From: Serratia quinivorans
Lineage (GTDB): Bacteria > Pseudomonadota > Gammaproteobacteria > Enterobacterales > Enterobacteriaceae
Direction of reading: 5' to 3'
NCBI GenBank assembly: GCA_900457075.1
Contig: UGYN01000002.1
Span: forward strand, 4,402,001-4,466,000
DNA length: 64,000 bases
Positions 26,115 to 36,172 of the stretch are shown piece after piece; the first letter of the stretch is position 1, and each line of letters opens with the position of its first letter. Both the position numbers and the translations under genes were made by a program. The notes under the pieces were generated by a model that was not told the DNA's origin, made no database searches, and saw only the letters and a program-made list of their open reading frames with translations.

Positions 26115-26945
26115 TCAGCCTTTGATATTGACGTCACTGCAGCTATAAAAACCTTCGCCAACCGGGTCTATGCGCTGCCAACGAACGTAGAGCACATGTT
26201 TGCCGGTATAGTTTTTCGCATCGACGGCGAATTTATATTGCTGGTTCACCGGAGCCACGTTTTCAACTTTGCCTAACAGCTCAAGATCGCTCCATTTTAA
26301 TTCGGCTTTTTCAGCATCGTAATCGGCTTTGGAAATATAAACTTCAAAGAAGCTTGGATCATGCGTTGCCGTTGCATCATAAACAATATCGATTTTACCA
26401 TTTGCATTTTTCTGGATATCGCTAGTGCGCCAAGGGGCTTTAACGTCCAACCCTGACTTGTCATTCCAGACTTTGTCTCTGTCATCCCATTCGGTACCCA
26501 CGTTCCCCGCAGAGCAGAGCTGCCCATCGGGTATCGCGGCCTTAACGGCGGCGGGGTTGTTGTAATCGGCGACGTTTTTGGAGACTTCATTCCATTGCCT
26601 GAATTGGTAGTTAGACTGTTCAATCAGGTTAACTTCTTGCTTGCTGCTATTTTTATTGCCTTCTTTTTTCGGTGAAACAAAGCCGGGCTTGTTAAGATAT
26701 TTATTGTAAATGTATTGATATGCCGCCCTGCAATCACTCTCTTTTATACCTGAACCGTCCGCCGGCCAATAAAATCCGCCTTCTTTAAAACATTGGTATT
26801 GGCGTGAAATAGGGGTAGCGACAGAACCGTGTCTAAGCTGTGCCGAAGCCTGCTCTTTGGTAGTGGAAACTTGCTCCTGAGCCAATGCGGCGGTGGAAAA
26901 TAATGAACATGAGGCTAATACCAAAAGGGTTTTCTTTAATAACAT
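26115..26945 (-). CDS. Lytic polysaccharide monooxygenase-like protein (AA10/chitin-binding type) with internal histidine-brace motif
   Basis: Secreted protein of 276 residues related to chitin-active LPMOs such as Serratia CBP21. It has the HGSVATPISRQYQCF motif, THDPSFFEVYIS, and the C-terminal GKHVLYVRWQRIDPVGEGFYSCSDVNI. His39, His195 and Tyr267 would be the copper ligands and axial residue. In active LPMOs the first His is the mature N-terminus. Here the likely signal cleavage (ALA before QEQ, residues 22/23) leaves 16 residues in front of His39; an alternative lipobox LASC (Cys13) would leave more. The start at 26945 follows GAGGAA; longer frames upstream have no ribosome site. It lies in low-GC sequence. 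Confidence 0.75.
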   Translation of the reverse strand: MLLKKTLLVLASCSLFSTAALAQEQVSTTKEQASAQLRHGSVATPISRQYQCFKEGGFYWPADGSGIKESDCRAAYQYIYNKYLNKPGFVSPKKEGNKNSSKQEVNLIEQSNYQFRQWNEVSKNVADYNNPAAVKAAIPDGQLCSAGNVGTEWDDRDKVWNDKSGLDVKAPWRTSDIQKNANGKIDIVYDATATHDPSFFEVYISKADYDAEKAELKWSDLELLGKVENVAPVNQQYKFAVDAKNYTGKHVLYVRWQRIDPVGEGFYSCSDVNIKG

Positions 26946-27265
26946 TGAAGTTGTTCCTCTATGATTTAAACCCGTCATAATTGAGGCTGCATCTGTGTCG
27001 TTTTGATGCAACGCCAAATATTGGGCGTAACGGCAAGTGGATAAATGAGTCGATAAACATTTAGGTAACAGCACTAAAAAAATACTTAAGCATTATTGCT
27101 AATATCTCGATAAAATTAGTGATATTCATCACAATAATGCGAGATGGTTATATTTAATTAATTAACTTATTGAATACTTCACAAGGTGAAGAGAAAAGTT
27201 TCTTCTCTGAACATCGCTCTCAGAGACCGATAGCGAGTGGGGGGAAGGGTCAACGATGTGATGGC
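26946..27265. other. 320-bp AT-rich gap between the LPMO-like gene and the AraC regulator
   Basis: Holds the promoter region of the LPMO-like gene, including long AT stretches around 27060-27180. No coding frame, RNA gene or convincing hairpin was seen. Confidence 0.4.
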
Positions 27266-28114
27266 TTAACCTTTGTGGCAAGGCGGGGCGTTGTCCGGTT
27301 GATTTTCCTGCCGCCATTGGGCCGGTGATACGCCGTGGACCTGTTTGAAGGCTTTGGAAAAATGCAGTTGGTTTTCATAGCCGACCGAGATCCCCACCAC
27401 TTTTATCGCCGTCCGGCTGTTGCGCAGCAGGCTGGTGGCGAGCGTCATGCGAAAGTTAAGCAAGTACTCCTTTGGCCCGATACCGTAAGCTCCCTTGAAC
27501 AATCGGCACAGGTAACTACGGTTGATATTGCAGTAGGCGGCCAGGCGTTCAATGGTCAGGTGTTCGTGGTAACGGTTTTCAATCAGTTTGACCGCTTTGT
27601 GCAGATGTTGCGTCTTGTCGCTGGGGTGTTCGTCGCTGCCCTGTAGCGCATTGTCGATCAACGCAGAAAAAAACAGATAGCTCAGGCCGAGGGTCTTCAA
27701 TCGATGTTCATCATCATGGCTAACGAGCTGTCGCAGATAGCTCAGGGCCTGGGGAGTCTCGTCAGTCTTGCGGGGGCGATAAATCGGGAACTGGCGGCTC
27801 AGGCGGCACTCTTCGAAAATCTTGCCGGCCACCAGTCCGTCGACCTCCAGCCACATGTAATGCCAGGGATCTTTTTTATCGGCGCGATAGGTGGTTACGT
27901 CGTGCGGATGGATCAAAAAACCTTCACCAGCAACGACTGGAAATGCACCGTATTCGCTGTGCAGTACGCCGGTTCCGCTTATCACATAATGAAATAGATA
28001 GTGCTGCCGCACCGCCGGGCCGAAGCTGTGCCCTTTGTCGCAGTTCTCCTCACCATATTGGTACAGATTCAGCTCAATATTGTCGGTGCGGTTTAGGGTG
28101 AAACTCTTATGCAT
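27266..28114 (-). CDS. AraC-family regulator of the melA operon
   Basis: Regulator of 282 residues with an N-terminal cupin-like sugar-binding domain (YLFHYVISGTGVLHSEYGAFPVVAGEGFLIHPHDVTTYRADKKDPWHYMWLEV) and a C-terminal AraC double helix-turn-helix (LTIERLAAYCNINRSYLCRLFKGAYGIGPKEYLLNFRM and IKVVGISVGYENQLHFSKAFKQVHGVSP). This resembles MsmR/RafR-type regulators of alpha-galactoside use more than E. coli MelR. It is divergent from melA with 200 bp between starts, so it almost certainly activates melA and the permease in response to melibiose or raffinose. Confidence 0.88.
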   Translation of the reverse strand: MHKSFTLNRTDNIELNLYQYGEENCDKGHSFGPAVRQHYLFHYVISGTGVLHSEYGAFPVVAGEGFLIHPHDVTTYRADKKDPWHYMWLEVDGLVAGKIFEECRLSRQFPIYRPRKTDETPQALSYLRQLVSHDDEHRLKTLGLSYLFFSALIDNALQGSDEHPSDKTQHLHKAVKLIENRYHEHLTIERLAAYCNINRSYLCRLFKGAYGIGPKEYLLNFRMTLATSLLRNSRTAIKVVGISVGYENQLHFSKAFKQVHGVSPAQWRQENQPDNAPPCHKG

Positions 28115-28314
28115 CAGGCGATGTCCTGGTTTTCTTGTTCACGCTAACAGTGTAGCGGCCATGCGTTAGGTGGGTAAACGCCAAATCCAGACCTGGCTCA
28201 CAGTTTTTGCGCTGCGTCGTTTTTCGCCATAATGAGGTCACATTCATCCATATCCGGCTTAGAAATTGCAGGGTAATTTCAGCCTATCGAAAACCAGTGC
28301 AGCGGAGAAATAGG

Positions 28315-29622
28315 ATGATTAAAGTAACTTTTATGGGCGCAGGCAGCACCATCTTCGCCAAGAACGTACTCGGCGATATCATGGCAACGCCGGCATTGAA
28401 AGAGGTGGATATCGCGCTGTACGACATTGATAGCGCCCGTCTCAATGAATCTTTCGCCATGCTCAGCAATATCAATCGCAATATTAACGCCGGCAGGGCG
28501 AAGATCACTCCCTACCTCGGGGTGGAAAATCGTCGTTCGGCGTTGAAAAATGCCAATTATGTGGTTAACGCCATCCAGGTTGGCGGTTACGATCCTTGCA
28601 CTATCACCGATTTCACCATTGCTAAAAAGTATGGCCTGCAGCAAACCATTGCCGATACCCTGGGGATAGGTGGCATCTTCCGTGCGCTGCGCACCATTCC
28701 GGTGATGTTTGACTTCGCCCGGGATATTGAAGCGGTATGTCCGGATGCCTGGCTGCTGAATTACACCAACCCGATGGCGGCCTTAACCGGCGCCATGCTG
28801 CGCCATACCGAAGTGAAAACGGTGGGGTTGTGTCACAGTGTGCAGGTCTGTGCAGAGACGCTGCTGAAAAGCGTGGATATGCCTACCGATGATGTCCAGT
28901 TCCACATCGCAGGCATTAACCATATGGCCTGGTTGCTGGACGTTCGTCGCCATGGCGAGGATCTGTACCCGGAAATCAAGCGTCGCGCCAATGCGCTGCA
29001 GGGCAAGCACGACGATATGGTGCGCCATGAAATCATGAAAACCTTTGGCTATTACGTCACCGAGTCTTCGGAACATAACGCCGAGTACATGCCTTATTGG
29101 ATCAAGCGTAACTATCCTGAATTGATTGAGCGCTTCAATATTCCGCTGGACGAGTACCCGCGCCGCTGTGTTGAGCAGATCGAACAATGGCAACAGCGCA
29201 AGCTGGCGCTGACTAATGACGCCAACCTGACTCATACCCGCACTCATGAGTATGCGTCTTATATTATTGAAGCGATGGAAACCGATCGCCCGTACAAGAT
29301 TGGTGGCAATGTGCTCAACAGCGGTTTAATTACCAACCTGCCTGCCGAAGCCTGCGTTGAAGTGCCTTGTCTGGTGGATGGGCAGGGCATCTCGCCCTGT
29401 TACGTCGGTCATTTACCGGAGCAACTGGCGGCGCTCAACCGCACCAATATCAATACCCAACTGCTGACTATCGAAGCCGCGGTAACCCATAAACGCGAAG
29501 CGATTTACCACGCGGCACTGCTGGATCCGCATACTTCAGCCGAGCTTTCGATTGATGATATCCGTAAACTCTGCGATGAACTGATTGAGGCCCACGGTAA
29601 CTGGCTTCCCGCCTACCACTGA
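28315..29622 (+). CDS. melA: Alpha-galactosidase, glycoside hydrolase family 4
   Basis: Hydrolyses melibiose-type alpha-galactosides using NAD+ and Mn2+ by the redox mechanism of GH4. The ATG at 28315 follows GGAG; the frame is open 36 codons upstream without family similarity. The 435 residues show the Rossmann start KVTFMGAGSTIFAKNVLGD, NYTNPM at 149-154, the metal ligands Cys173 in LCHSVQ and His203 in AGINHMAW, and the DANLTHTRTHEYAS region. It is followed after 80 bases by a LacY-type permease, forming a two-gene uptake and hydrolysis operon under the divergent AraC regulator. Confidence 0.93.
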   Translation: MIKVTFMGAGSTIFAKNVLGDIMATPALKEVDIALYDIDSARLNESFAMLSNINRNINAGRAKITPYLGVENRRSALKNANYVVNAIQVGGYDPCTITDFTIAKKYGLQQTIADTLGIGGIFRALRTIPVMFDFARDIEAVCPDAWLLNYTNPMAALTGAMLRHTEVKTVGLCHSVQVCAETLLKSVDMPTDDVQFHIAGINHMAWLLDVRRHGEDLYPEIKRRANALQGKHDDMVRHEIMKTFGYYVTESSEHNAEYMPYWIKRNYPELIERFNIPLDEYPRRCVEQIEQWQQRKLALTNDANLTHTRTHEYASYIIEAMETDRPYKIGGNVLNSGLITNLPAEACVEVPCLVDGQGISPCYVGHLPEQLAALNRTNINTQLLTIEAAVTHKREAIYHAALLDPHTSAELSIDDIRKLCDELIEAHGNWLPAYH

Positions 29623-29702
29623 TCGCCAAACTAACTGTATTACCTCCTCAAAACGCACAAGGCGCGGGGCTTCCTGCGCCGTCATAAATGGGATGGTGAG
29701 CC

Positions 29703-30959
29703 ATGTTTTATTTAAAGAACAAGAACTTTTGGATCTTCGGTGCCTTCTGTTTTTTCTATTTCTTTATCATGGGGGCGGTGCTGCCGTTCTTCCCGATCTG
29801 GTTGCATGACGTCAACCAACTCGACCAGCAACAAACCGGTCTGGTATTCGCCTGTATGGCGCTGTTTGCGCTGGTGTTCCAACCGATTTTTGGTTTTGTC
29901 ACCGACAAATTTGGCCTGAAGAAACACCTGCTGTGGATGATCATTTTCCTGCTGCTGTTTCTGGCACCGCTGTTTATTTATGTCTTCTCGCCGCTGCTGC
30001 AAACCAACTTTGTGCTCGGGGCGCTATTGTGCGGGATTTACCTGGGGTTGGTGTGCAGCGGAGGCTCGCCGGCAATTGAAGCCTATATCGAGAAGGTGAG
30101 CCGCCGCAGCCAGTTTGAGTATGGTCGTGCCCGGCTGTTTGGCTGTATCGGCTGGGCGATTTGCGCGTCGATCGTTGGCTATATGTTTACCATTAACAAC
30201 CAGTTTGCGTTTTGGCTGGCGTCGAGCTTTGCACTGGTGTTGGCCGGCCTGCTTTATATGTTCAAACCTGAGCAAAACAACACGCTGGCGGTGGCGGACG
30301 GCTTGGCGCTGAACCACAAACCGGTCAAGTTGAAAGCGGCGTTGAGCCTGCTGAAAATGCGCAAATTTTGGTGCCTGGTGATGTATATCGTCGGGGTGGC
30401 CTGCGTGTACGACGTGTTCGATCAGCAGTTCGCCAACTTCTTCACTTCGTTTTTCAGCGATCGACATGCCGGGACTCAGGCGTTTGGCTATGTCACCACG
30501 CTGGGCGAGTTCCTTAACGCTTTTATCATGTTCTTTGCGCCATTGATCATCAACCGCATTGGCGGCAAGAACGCGCTGCTGATTGCCGGGGTGATTATGT
30601 CGGTGCGGATTATCGGTTCGTCTCAGGCGGACTCGGTGACTGCGGTGATTTTCCTCAAAACCCTGCATATGTTTGAGGTGCCGTTCCTGCTGGTGGGCAT
30701 TTTCAAATACATCACCACCCAGTTTAACGTGAATCTTTCCGCATCGATTTACCTGTGGGGTTTCTGCTTCTTCAAGCAGCTATCGGCTATCGGCATGTCC
30801 TATGCGGCGGGCCTGATGTACGTCAACTACGGCTTTAAAACCTCATATCTGATCCTCGGCTGCATTGCCTTGCTGTTTACCCTGATCTCGGCCTTTGCCC
30901 TGAGCGGCAAGGTCGCGGTGGTAAAACAGGAGGCTGTGCTGCCGGTGGCGGCAAATTAA
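29703..30959 (+). CDS. Oligosaccharide:H+ symporter, LacY family
   Basis: Twelve-helix permease of 418 residues that brings alpha- or beta-galactosides in with a proton. All six residues essential in E. coli LacY are present at identical positions: Glu126, Arg144, Glu269, Arg302, His322 and Glu325, plus sugar-stacking Trp151. Position 122, alanine in LacY and facing the sugar site, is serine here. Since it follows melA, melibiose and perhaps raffinose or lactose are the likely substrates. This contrasts with E. coli, where melA is paired with the Na+-coupled MelB; MelY of Enterobacter is a similar LacY-like carrier. Confidence 0.92.
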   Translation: MFYLKNKNFWIFGAFCFFYFFIMGAVLPFFPIWLHDVNQLDQQQTGLVFACMALFALVFQPIFGFVTDKFGLKKHLLWMIIFLLLFLAPLFIYVFSPLLQTNFVLGALLCGIYLGLVCSGGSPAIEAYIEKVSRRSQFEYGRARLFGCIGWAICASIVGYMFTINNQFAFWLASSFALVLAGLLYMFKPEQNNTLAVADGLALNHKPVKLKAALSLLKMRKFWCLVMYIVGVACVYDVFDQQFANFFTSFFSDRHAGTQAFGYVTTLGEFLNAFIMFFAPLIINRIGGKNALLIAGVIMSVRIIGSSQADSVTAVIFLKTLHMFEVPFLLVGIFKYITTQFNVNLSASIYLWGFCFFKQLSAIGMSYAAGLMYVNYGFKTSYLILGCIALLFTLISAFALSGKVAVVKQEAVLPVAAN

Positions 30960-31154
30960 TCAATACAGTAATGTCATGAGGCTAAAGAACAGCAATGTCA
31001 GGGCGATGATAAACCCGGTTTGCAGCGTTTTGCGCAGCAGGCGGCCCTGGCCCCAGCGGGTTGCACTCAGGCGGTTGTCGATCGCAAACAGCGCCGGCAC
31101 CATCAGCAGCAGATAAACCAGCATCAGCATGGCGGTCAAAGGTTGTTGGCTCAT
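30960..31154 (-). CDS. Small two-helix membrane protein behind a Fur box
   Basis: 64-residue protein with two predicted membrane helices (about 5-25 and 44-63) joined by a basic loop DNRLSATRWGQGRLLRK. The ATG at 31154 has GGGGGAG six bases upstream and overlaps the stop of a 24-codon frame (31151-31225) as ATGA. A Fur box overlapping a good promoter lies at 31318-31346, so iron-repressed expression is predicted. I do not recognise the family. The frame continues upstream beyond this start but with no ribosome site and a composition unlike protein. Confidence 0.6.
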   Translation of the reverse strand: MSQQPLTAMLMLVYLLLMVPALFAIDNRLSATRWGQGRLLRKTLQTGFIIALTLLFFSLMTLLY

Positions 31155-31225
31155 GCAAGCTCCCCCGTACCGGTAGGGATGGGTGGGGCGATAACGATTT
31201 TTTGTCTGCCGCGGTGTTGAATCAT
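31151..31225 (-). CDS. 24-residue upstream peptide, translationally coupled
   Basis: Very short frame starting ATG at 31225 with GGAG four bases upstream and ending in TGA that overlaps the ATG of the 64-residue membrane protein. The peptide is basic at its start (MIQHRGRQK) and proline-rich later (APPIPTGTG). It may be a small protein in its own right or a leader that couples translation of the next gene. Not recognised. Confidence 0.4.
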   Translation of the reverse strand: MIQHRGRQKIVIAPPIPTGTGELA

Positions 31226-31238
31226 ATGTCTCCAAAGA

Positions 31239-31257
31239 GGGCCGCCCGGAGGCGGCC
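31239..31257. other. GC-rich hairpin in the leader of the Fur-controlled micro-operon
   Basis: GGGCCGCC, loop CGGA, GGCGGCC form a tight stem between the promoter at 31318 and the first start codon at 31225. On the minus strand it is followed by CTCTTTGG, so early termination or translational control is possible. Confidence 0.45.
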
Positions 31258-31317
31258 GTCAGTTCACTGCCTGTCATATCGAGATGATTGTCGGCCACTG
31301 CCGGGGCCAACGTAGTC

Positions 31318-31346
31318 ATAATATTGCGAATGATAATCATTATCAA
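31318..31346 (-). promoter_or_regulatory. Fur-regulated promoter
   Basis: The 19 bases at 31326-31344, GCGAATGATAATCATTATC, match the Fur consensus at 17 of 19 positions. On the minus strand a -35 TTGATA (31341-31346) and a -10 TATTAT (31318-31323), spaced by 17 bases, overlap this box exactly, so Fur with iron would block RNA polymerase. Transcription would run into the 24- and 64-codon genes. Confidence 0.85.
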
Positions 31347-31417
31347 TATATAATGTGAAATTTATTGTGGGAAAGGGCGGTCTGGCGTGAAAAGTTTTTG
31401 CGGGGTGTTTACGGTGA

Positions 31418-31443
31418 CAGAGCACGCCAGGCGGCGTGCTCTG
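31418..31443 (-). terminator. Hairpin behind gcd
   Basis: A perfect 11-base stem, CAGAGCACGCC paired with GGCGTGCTCTG, with a four-base loop, 21 bases beyond the gcd stop. There is no T-run on the minus side, so it is terminator-like. Confidence 0.6.
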
Positions 31444-31464
31444 TGATAGGTCTATCCTCGACGA

Positions 31465-33840
31465 TTATTTCTCATCTGGCAGTGCGTAAGCAACGATATA
31501 GTCGCCCAGCTTGGTGCCGAACGAGCCATGGCCGCCGGCGGAAATCACCACGTACTGCTTGCCGTTGACCTCATAGGTCATTGGCGTCGCCTGGCCACCG
31601 GCCGGCAGCCGCGCTTCCCACAGTTTTTCACCGTTGGTCACGCTGAAGGCACGCAGGTAGTTGTCCGCGGTTGCGCCAATGAAGAACACATTCCCGGCGG
31701 TTGAGACCGGCCCGCCCAACATCGGCATCCCCATTTTGAACGGTAACGGCAGCGGTGAACTGTCGCGCACGGTACCAATGCGTTTTTTCCACACGATGTC
31801 GTTGGTTTTCAGGTCTACCGCTGAAATGTAACCCCAGGCAGGCTGTTTGCACGGCAGGCCAAGTGGCGACAGGAACGGGTTCAGGGTCACGCCGAACGGC
31901 ACACCGTACTGCGGCTGGACGCCGGCTTCGGTACCGCTGCCGCCTTTATCGCCGACCGGAGGCTCGATTGGGTTACCTGGGCCGCGTGGGATCAGTTTTG
32001 ACACAAACGGCAGCGCGATAGGGTTGGCGATGGCCACCTGACGGTCAGTATCGACAGACAGGCCACCCCATTCGAACATGCCAAGGTTACCCGGGAACAC
32101 CAACGTGCCCTGTTCGGAAGGCGGGGTGAAGGTGCCTTCATAACGCAGGCTGTGGAACATCACCCGGCAAACCAGTTGGTCATAAATGGTGGCGCCCCAC
32201 ATATCCGCGCCGGTCAGTTTCTTCTCAGGGCGGAAAGTCAGCTCAGAGAAAGGCTGAGTCGGTGACAGGCGGTCGCCCTTGGCCGGGCCTTGCGGAACCG
32301 GTTTTTCCGGTGCAGGAACCACCAACTCACCGTTGGTACGGTTAAGAACGAAAATGTTACCGGTCTTGGTCGGCACATAAATCACCGGCACCTTGTTGCC
32401 GCTCTTGTCGGTGATATCCGCCAGCGTCGGCTGGGCCGGTACGTCCATATCCCACAGGTCGTGGTGCACCGTTTGATAGAACCACACCAGCTTGCCGGTA
32501 GAAGCGTTCAATGCCAGCAGGCCGCTGGCGTAGCGCTCCATGTTCGGCGTGCGATCGCCGCCCCAGATATCCGGAGTGGTCACCCCCATTGGCAGGTAAA
32601 CGATATCCAACTTGGCATCGTAGGCTGAAGGCGCCCAGGAGTTTGGCGAGTTCGGCGTGAAGTGATGTTCATCCGCCGGGATGGCGTTGGGATCATCTGC
32701 ACCCGGATCAAACGCCCACAGCAGTTTGCCACTGTTGACGTCAAAACCGCGGATCACGCCCGAAGGTTCGCGATTGGAGTAGTTATCGGTCACCGCACCG
32801 GCAATGACAATCACCTTATCGGTGATCACCGGTGGTGAAGTTGGCTCATAATGGCCCGGAGTGGCATACGGCATATTGCTTTGCAGATTGAGTTCACCGT
32901 TATTGGCGAAGTCGGCGCAAGGCTTGCCGGTCTCGGCATCCAAAGCAAACAGGCGGCCATCATTCACCGGCAGGATAATGCGGCGTGCGCACTGTGCCGG
33001 CGAGGCGTCGGTGGCGTTGCCTGCGGCGGCAGGGGTCTCATGATAAGAGACGCCACGGCAGGTGATGTGCTGGAAGGTTGGGTTGAACTTCAACTGAGGA
33101 TCAAACTGCCACTTTTGCTTACCGGTGGCCGCGTCCAGCGCGAACAGTTTCTGGTGTGGGGTACACAGATAGAGCGTGTCGCGGATTTTAATCGGGGTCA
33201 CTTCGTTGGTGATTTCCCCTGGATCGTTGGCGGTTTTCAGGTCGCCGGTCTGGAAGGTCCAGGCTTCCTTGAGCTGACCGACGTTCTTGTCGTTGATCTG
33301 GCTCAGTGGGGAATAACGCGTGCCTTCCTGAGTACGGCCATAGGCCGGCCAATCGGCGTCTGAGGCCTGAGGGGCAACCTTCTCCTGGGCCGGTTCAAGG
33401 GTACCGTTGATCTCTTGCGGATCGTTAAACACCGCATAGGCCAGTACTGCGACGGTAAACACCAGCGCGATACTCAGTGCGCTGTAGGCCAACTTGCCGC
33501 TGGCAATCAGCTTGTGATAGATAAACGGCAGTACCAGCCACAGGCCGAAGAAGAAGGTGACGTCCAGACGTGGCGTCAGCGCCCAGAAGTCCGGGCCGAC
33601 CTCCCACAGTGCCCAAATTGTGGTGCCGAGTAAAAATACGGCATACAGCAGCAGGGCAGTGGCGCGGCGGCGAGCCAACAGCCAGGCGGTAACCAGCAAC
33701 ACCAGGCCGGCGATGATGTAATACAGCGAACCGCCGAGCTTGGCCAGCCAGATGCCGCCTCCCAGCAGATAGAGTCCGCTCAGCGCGGCAAATAATGCCG
33801 TGATGATGATGAGCGGCGACAATGATGCTTTATTTTGCAT
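31465..33840 (-). CDS. gcd: PQQ-dependent membrane-bound glucose dehydrogenase
   Basis: Oxidises D-glucose to gluconolactone on the periplasmic side, passing electrons to ubiquinone. The 791 residues match E. coli Gcd (796): five hydrophobic segments in the first ~145 residues, then an eight-bladed propeller with repeated 'LFALDAATGKQKW' tryptophan-docking motifs. The catalytic Asp lies in TVHHDLWDMDVPAQP and a PQQ-contact region in NWAP-like NSWAPSAYD. PQQ synthesis genes are not in the window. In Serratia such enzymes acidify the medium and release mineral phosphate. Transcribed alone. Confidence 0.96.
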   Translation of the reverse strand: MQNKASLSPLIIITALFAALSGLYLLGGGIWLAKLGGSLYYIIAGLVLLVTAWLLARRRATALLLYAVFLLGTTIWALWEVGPDFWALTPRLDVTFFFGLWLVLPFIYHKLIASGKLAYSALSIALVFTVAVLAYAVFNDPQEINGTLEPAQEKVAPQASDADWPAYGRTQEGTRYSPLSQINDKNVGQLKEAWTFQTGDLKTANDPGEITNEVTPIKIRDTLYLCTPHQKLFALDAATGKQKWQFDPQLKFNPTFQHITCRGVSYHETPAAAGNATDASPAQCARRIILPVNDGRLFALDAETGKPCADFANNGELNLQSNMPYATPGHYEPTSPPVITDKVIVIAGAVTDNYSNREPSGVIRGFDVNSGKLLWAFDPGADDPNAIPADEHHFTPNSPNSWAPSAYDAKLDIVYLPMGVTTPDIWGGDRTPNMERYASGLLALNASTGKLVWFYQTVHHDLWDMDVPAQPTLADITDKSGNKVPVIYVPTKTGNIFVLNRTNGELVVPAPEKPVPQGPAKGDRLSPTQPFSELTFRPEKKLTGADMWGATIYDQLVCRVMFHSLRYEGTFTPPSEQGTLVFPGNLGMFEWGGLSVDTDRQVAIANPIALPFVSKLIPRGPGNPIEPPVGDKGGSGTEAGVQPQYGVPFGVTLNPFLSPLGLPCKQPAWGYISAVDLKTNDIVWKKRIGTVRDSSPLPLPFKMGMPMLGGPVSTAGNVFFIGATADNYLRAFSVTNGEKLWEARLPAGGQATPMTYEVNGKQYVVISAGGHGSFGTKLGDYIVAYALPDEK

Positions 33841-34199
33841 AGTATTATCCTTACCAAAATGAAAAGTCCCCGATTTAGAGATTAAGCCATATCCAAAAAA
33901 ACACGCGGTTTCTCCCTAAAAATCCATCCCGTGCGTTCGGCAAACCCTCTCCAGCGCCAAGGCTAAAAGGCAGTGGCAGTTAAAATGGTGAGGCTGGTTT
34001 TGGCTTATTGAAAAACTCTGTCATTGGGGACGAAAGTAAAAAAACACTGCATCGGGCGTAGCGTTTTGCCCCTTCATTGAGAGGCTGGCGACCACTCCGC
34101 CTGAAGCGCGGCTAGGTTACTCTAATTGTTACTCTTTCGTTGCATACCTTGTGCTGTTTCGGCGATTTTTTGTTGGCTTTATGAATGGAAATTAGATTT
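33841..34199. other. 359-bp gap between gcd and a LysR gene
   Basis: Holds the gcd promoter region and the region behind the LysR gene. No convincing hairpin, operator or coding frame was found. Confidence 0.4.
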
Positions 34200-35204
<1,005 letters not shown>

Positions 35205-35320
35205 CTAGTCCTGATGCCGGAGCGACGTTATCTTTTGTCTGGCAGCTTAAATGACTCACAGCCTCTACAATTATTCTGTCCCTATTAGCGTCGGCTACTT
35301 TGGCCGAAACGGAGCAACAA

Positions 35321-35716
35321 ATGAAAATTCAACGCAACGGTTCCCAACCCTCCCGTCCGGGTCCAGAAGACTATTTTACCGGTAAGGTGCGGATCGATGC
35401 GCCGTTTGCCGGCAGTGAGCCGGCCCGCGTAGGCGGTGCTACTGTGACCTTCGAGCCAGGTGCGCGCACAGCCTGGCACACCCATCCGCTCGGCCAGACG
35501 TTGATCGTCACCCAGGGGCGCGGTTGGATCCAGGTGTGGGGCGAGGAGATCCAGGAAATGAACCAGGGCGATATCGTCTGGATCCCGGAAGACGTCAAAC
35601 ACTGGCACGGCGCGACGCCGGAGACGGCCATGACCCACATTGCCATCGCCGAATCATTAAACGGCAGCCCGGTGGATTGGCTGGAGCAGGTCAGCGACGC
35701 GCAGTACCAAAAATAA
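35321..35716 (+). CDS. Cupin-domain protein
   Basis: Small single-cupin protein of 131 residues. Metal-binding cupin motif 1 is [17 protein letters not shown] (two His and a Gln) and motif 2 is [18 protein letters not shown]. It resembles the (R)-mandelonitrile-lyase-like cupins, some of which bind Mn. The ATG at 35321 follows GGAG at eight bases; an in-frame TTG seven codons earlier is less likely. Divergent from a LysR gene; function not known. Confidence 0.85.
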   Translation: MKIQRNGSQPSRPGPEDYFTGKVRIDAPFAGSEPARVGGATVTFEPGARTAWHTHPLGQTLIVTQGRGWIQVWGEEIQEMNQGDIVWIPEDVKHWHGATPETAMTHIAIAESLNGSPVDWLEQVSDAQYQK

Positions 35717-35743
35717 TGGCTGGGTTGTTAGCGAATTGGATCG

Positions 35744-36112
35744 TCACGCATTGCCGATCTGCTGGCAAAACCGCAGCCGATTGCCGAAGGGATCGGCGAT
35801 GTTCAGCTCTTTTCCCCAGTCGACAGTTTCAACCCCCGGCCTGGCATAGCGATACTGCCTGGCCGAAAGCTCGGCGTGCAGTGCGTCGATATCCTGGGTG
35901 GGAATGAATAGGGCGGAACCCGGCGTGCTGTCACCGTGGTGTTCGCTGAGGTGAAGCGTCAGGCCGGAGCGGGTGATCTGCATATACAGCGGCAGGTCTT
36001 CACTGAAACGGTGCTCCCAATCGAGCGTGAAACCGAGAAAATCCAGATAAAATTCCCTGGCCTTTTCAACCGAGAAGATGCGAAGAATGGGGATAGCGGC
36101 GGAGAATTCCAT
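35744..36112 (-). CDS. Glyoxalase/bleomycin-resistance superfamily protein
   Basis: 122-residue vicinal-oxygen-chelate protein, with AAIPILRIFSVEKAREFYLDFLGFTLDWEHRF as first beta-alpha-beta module and DWGKELNIADPFGNRLRF as second. It is similar to the 'VOC family' proteins annotated as bleomycin resistance in enterobacteria. The ATG at 36112 follows GAGGT; the frame is open seven codons further. It stands alone between the cupin gene and gabD. Ligand not deducible. Confidence 0.8.
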   Translation of the reverse strand: MEFSAAIPILRIFSVEKAREFYLDFLGFTLDWEHRFSEDLPLYMQITRSGLTLHLSEHHGDSTPGSALFIPTQDIDALHAELSARQYRYARPGVETVDWGKELNIADPFGNRLRFCQQIGNA

Positions 36113-36172
36113 TGTTGACCTCATTAAAATCATTGGCCCGCGCCGTGCGGGCCATATAAAGACATCGGGTGA

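Noticed and set aside
31319-31346. Start of the 64-residue protein far upstream at 31346
   Set aside because: That start lies inside the promoter and Fur box, so it could not be in the transcript; 31154 has a good ribosome site.
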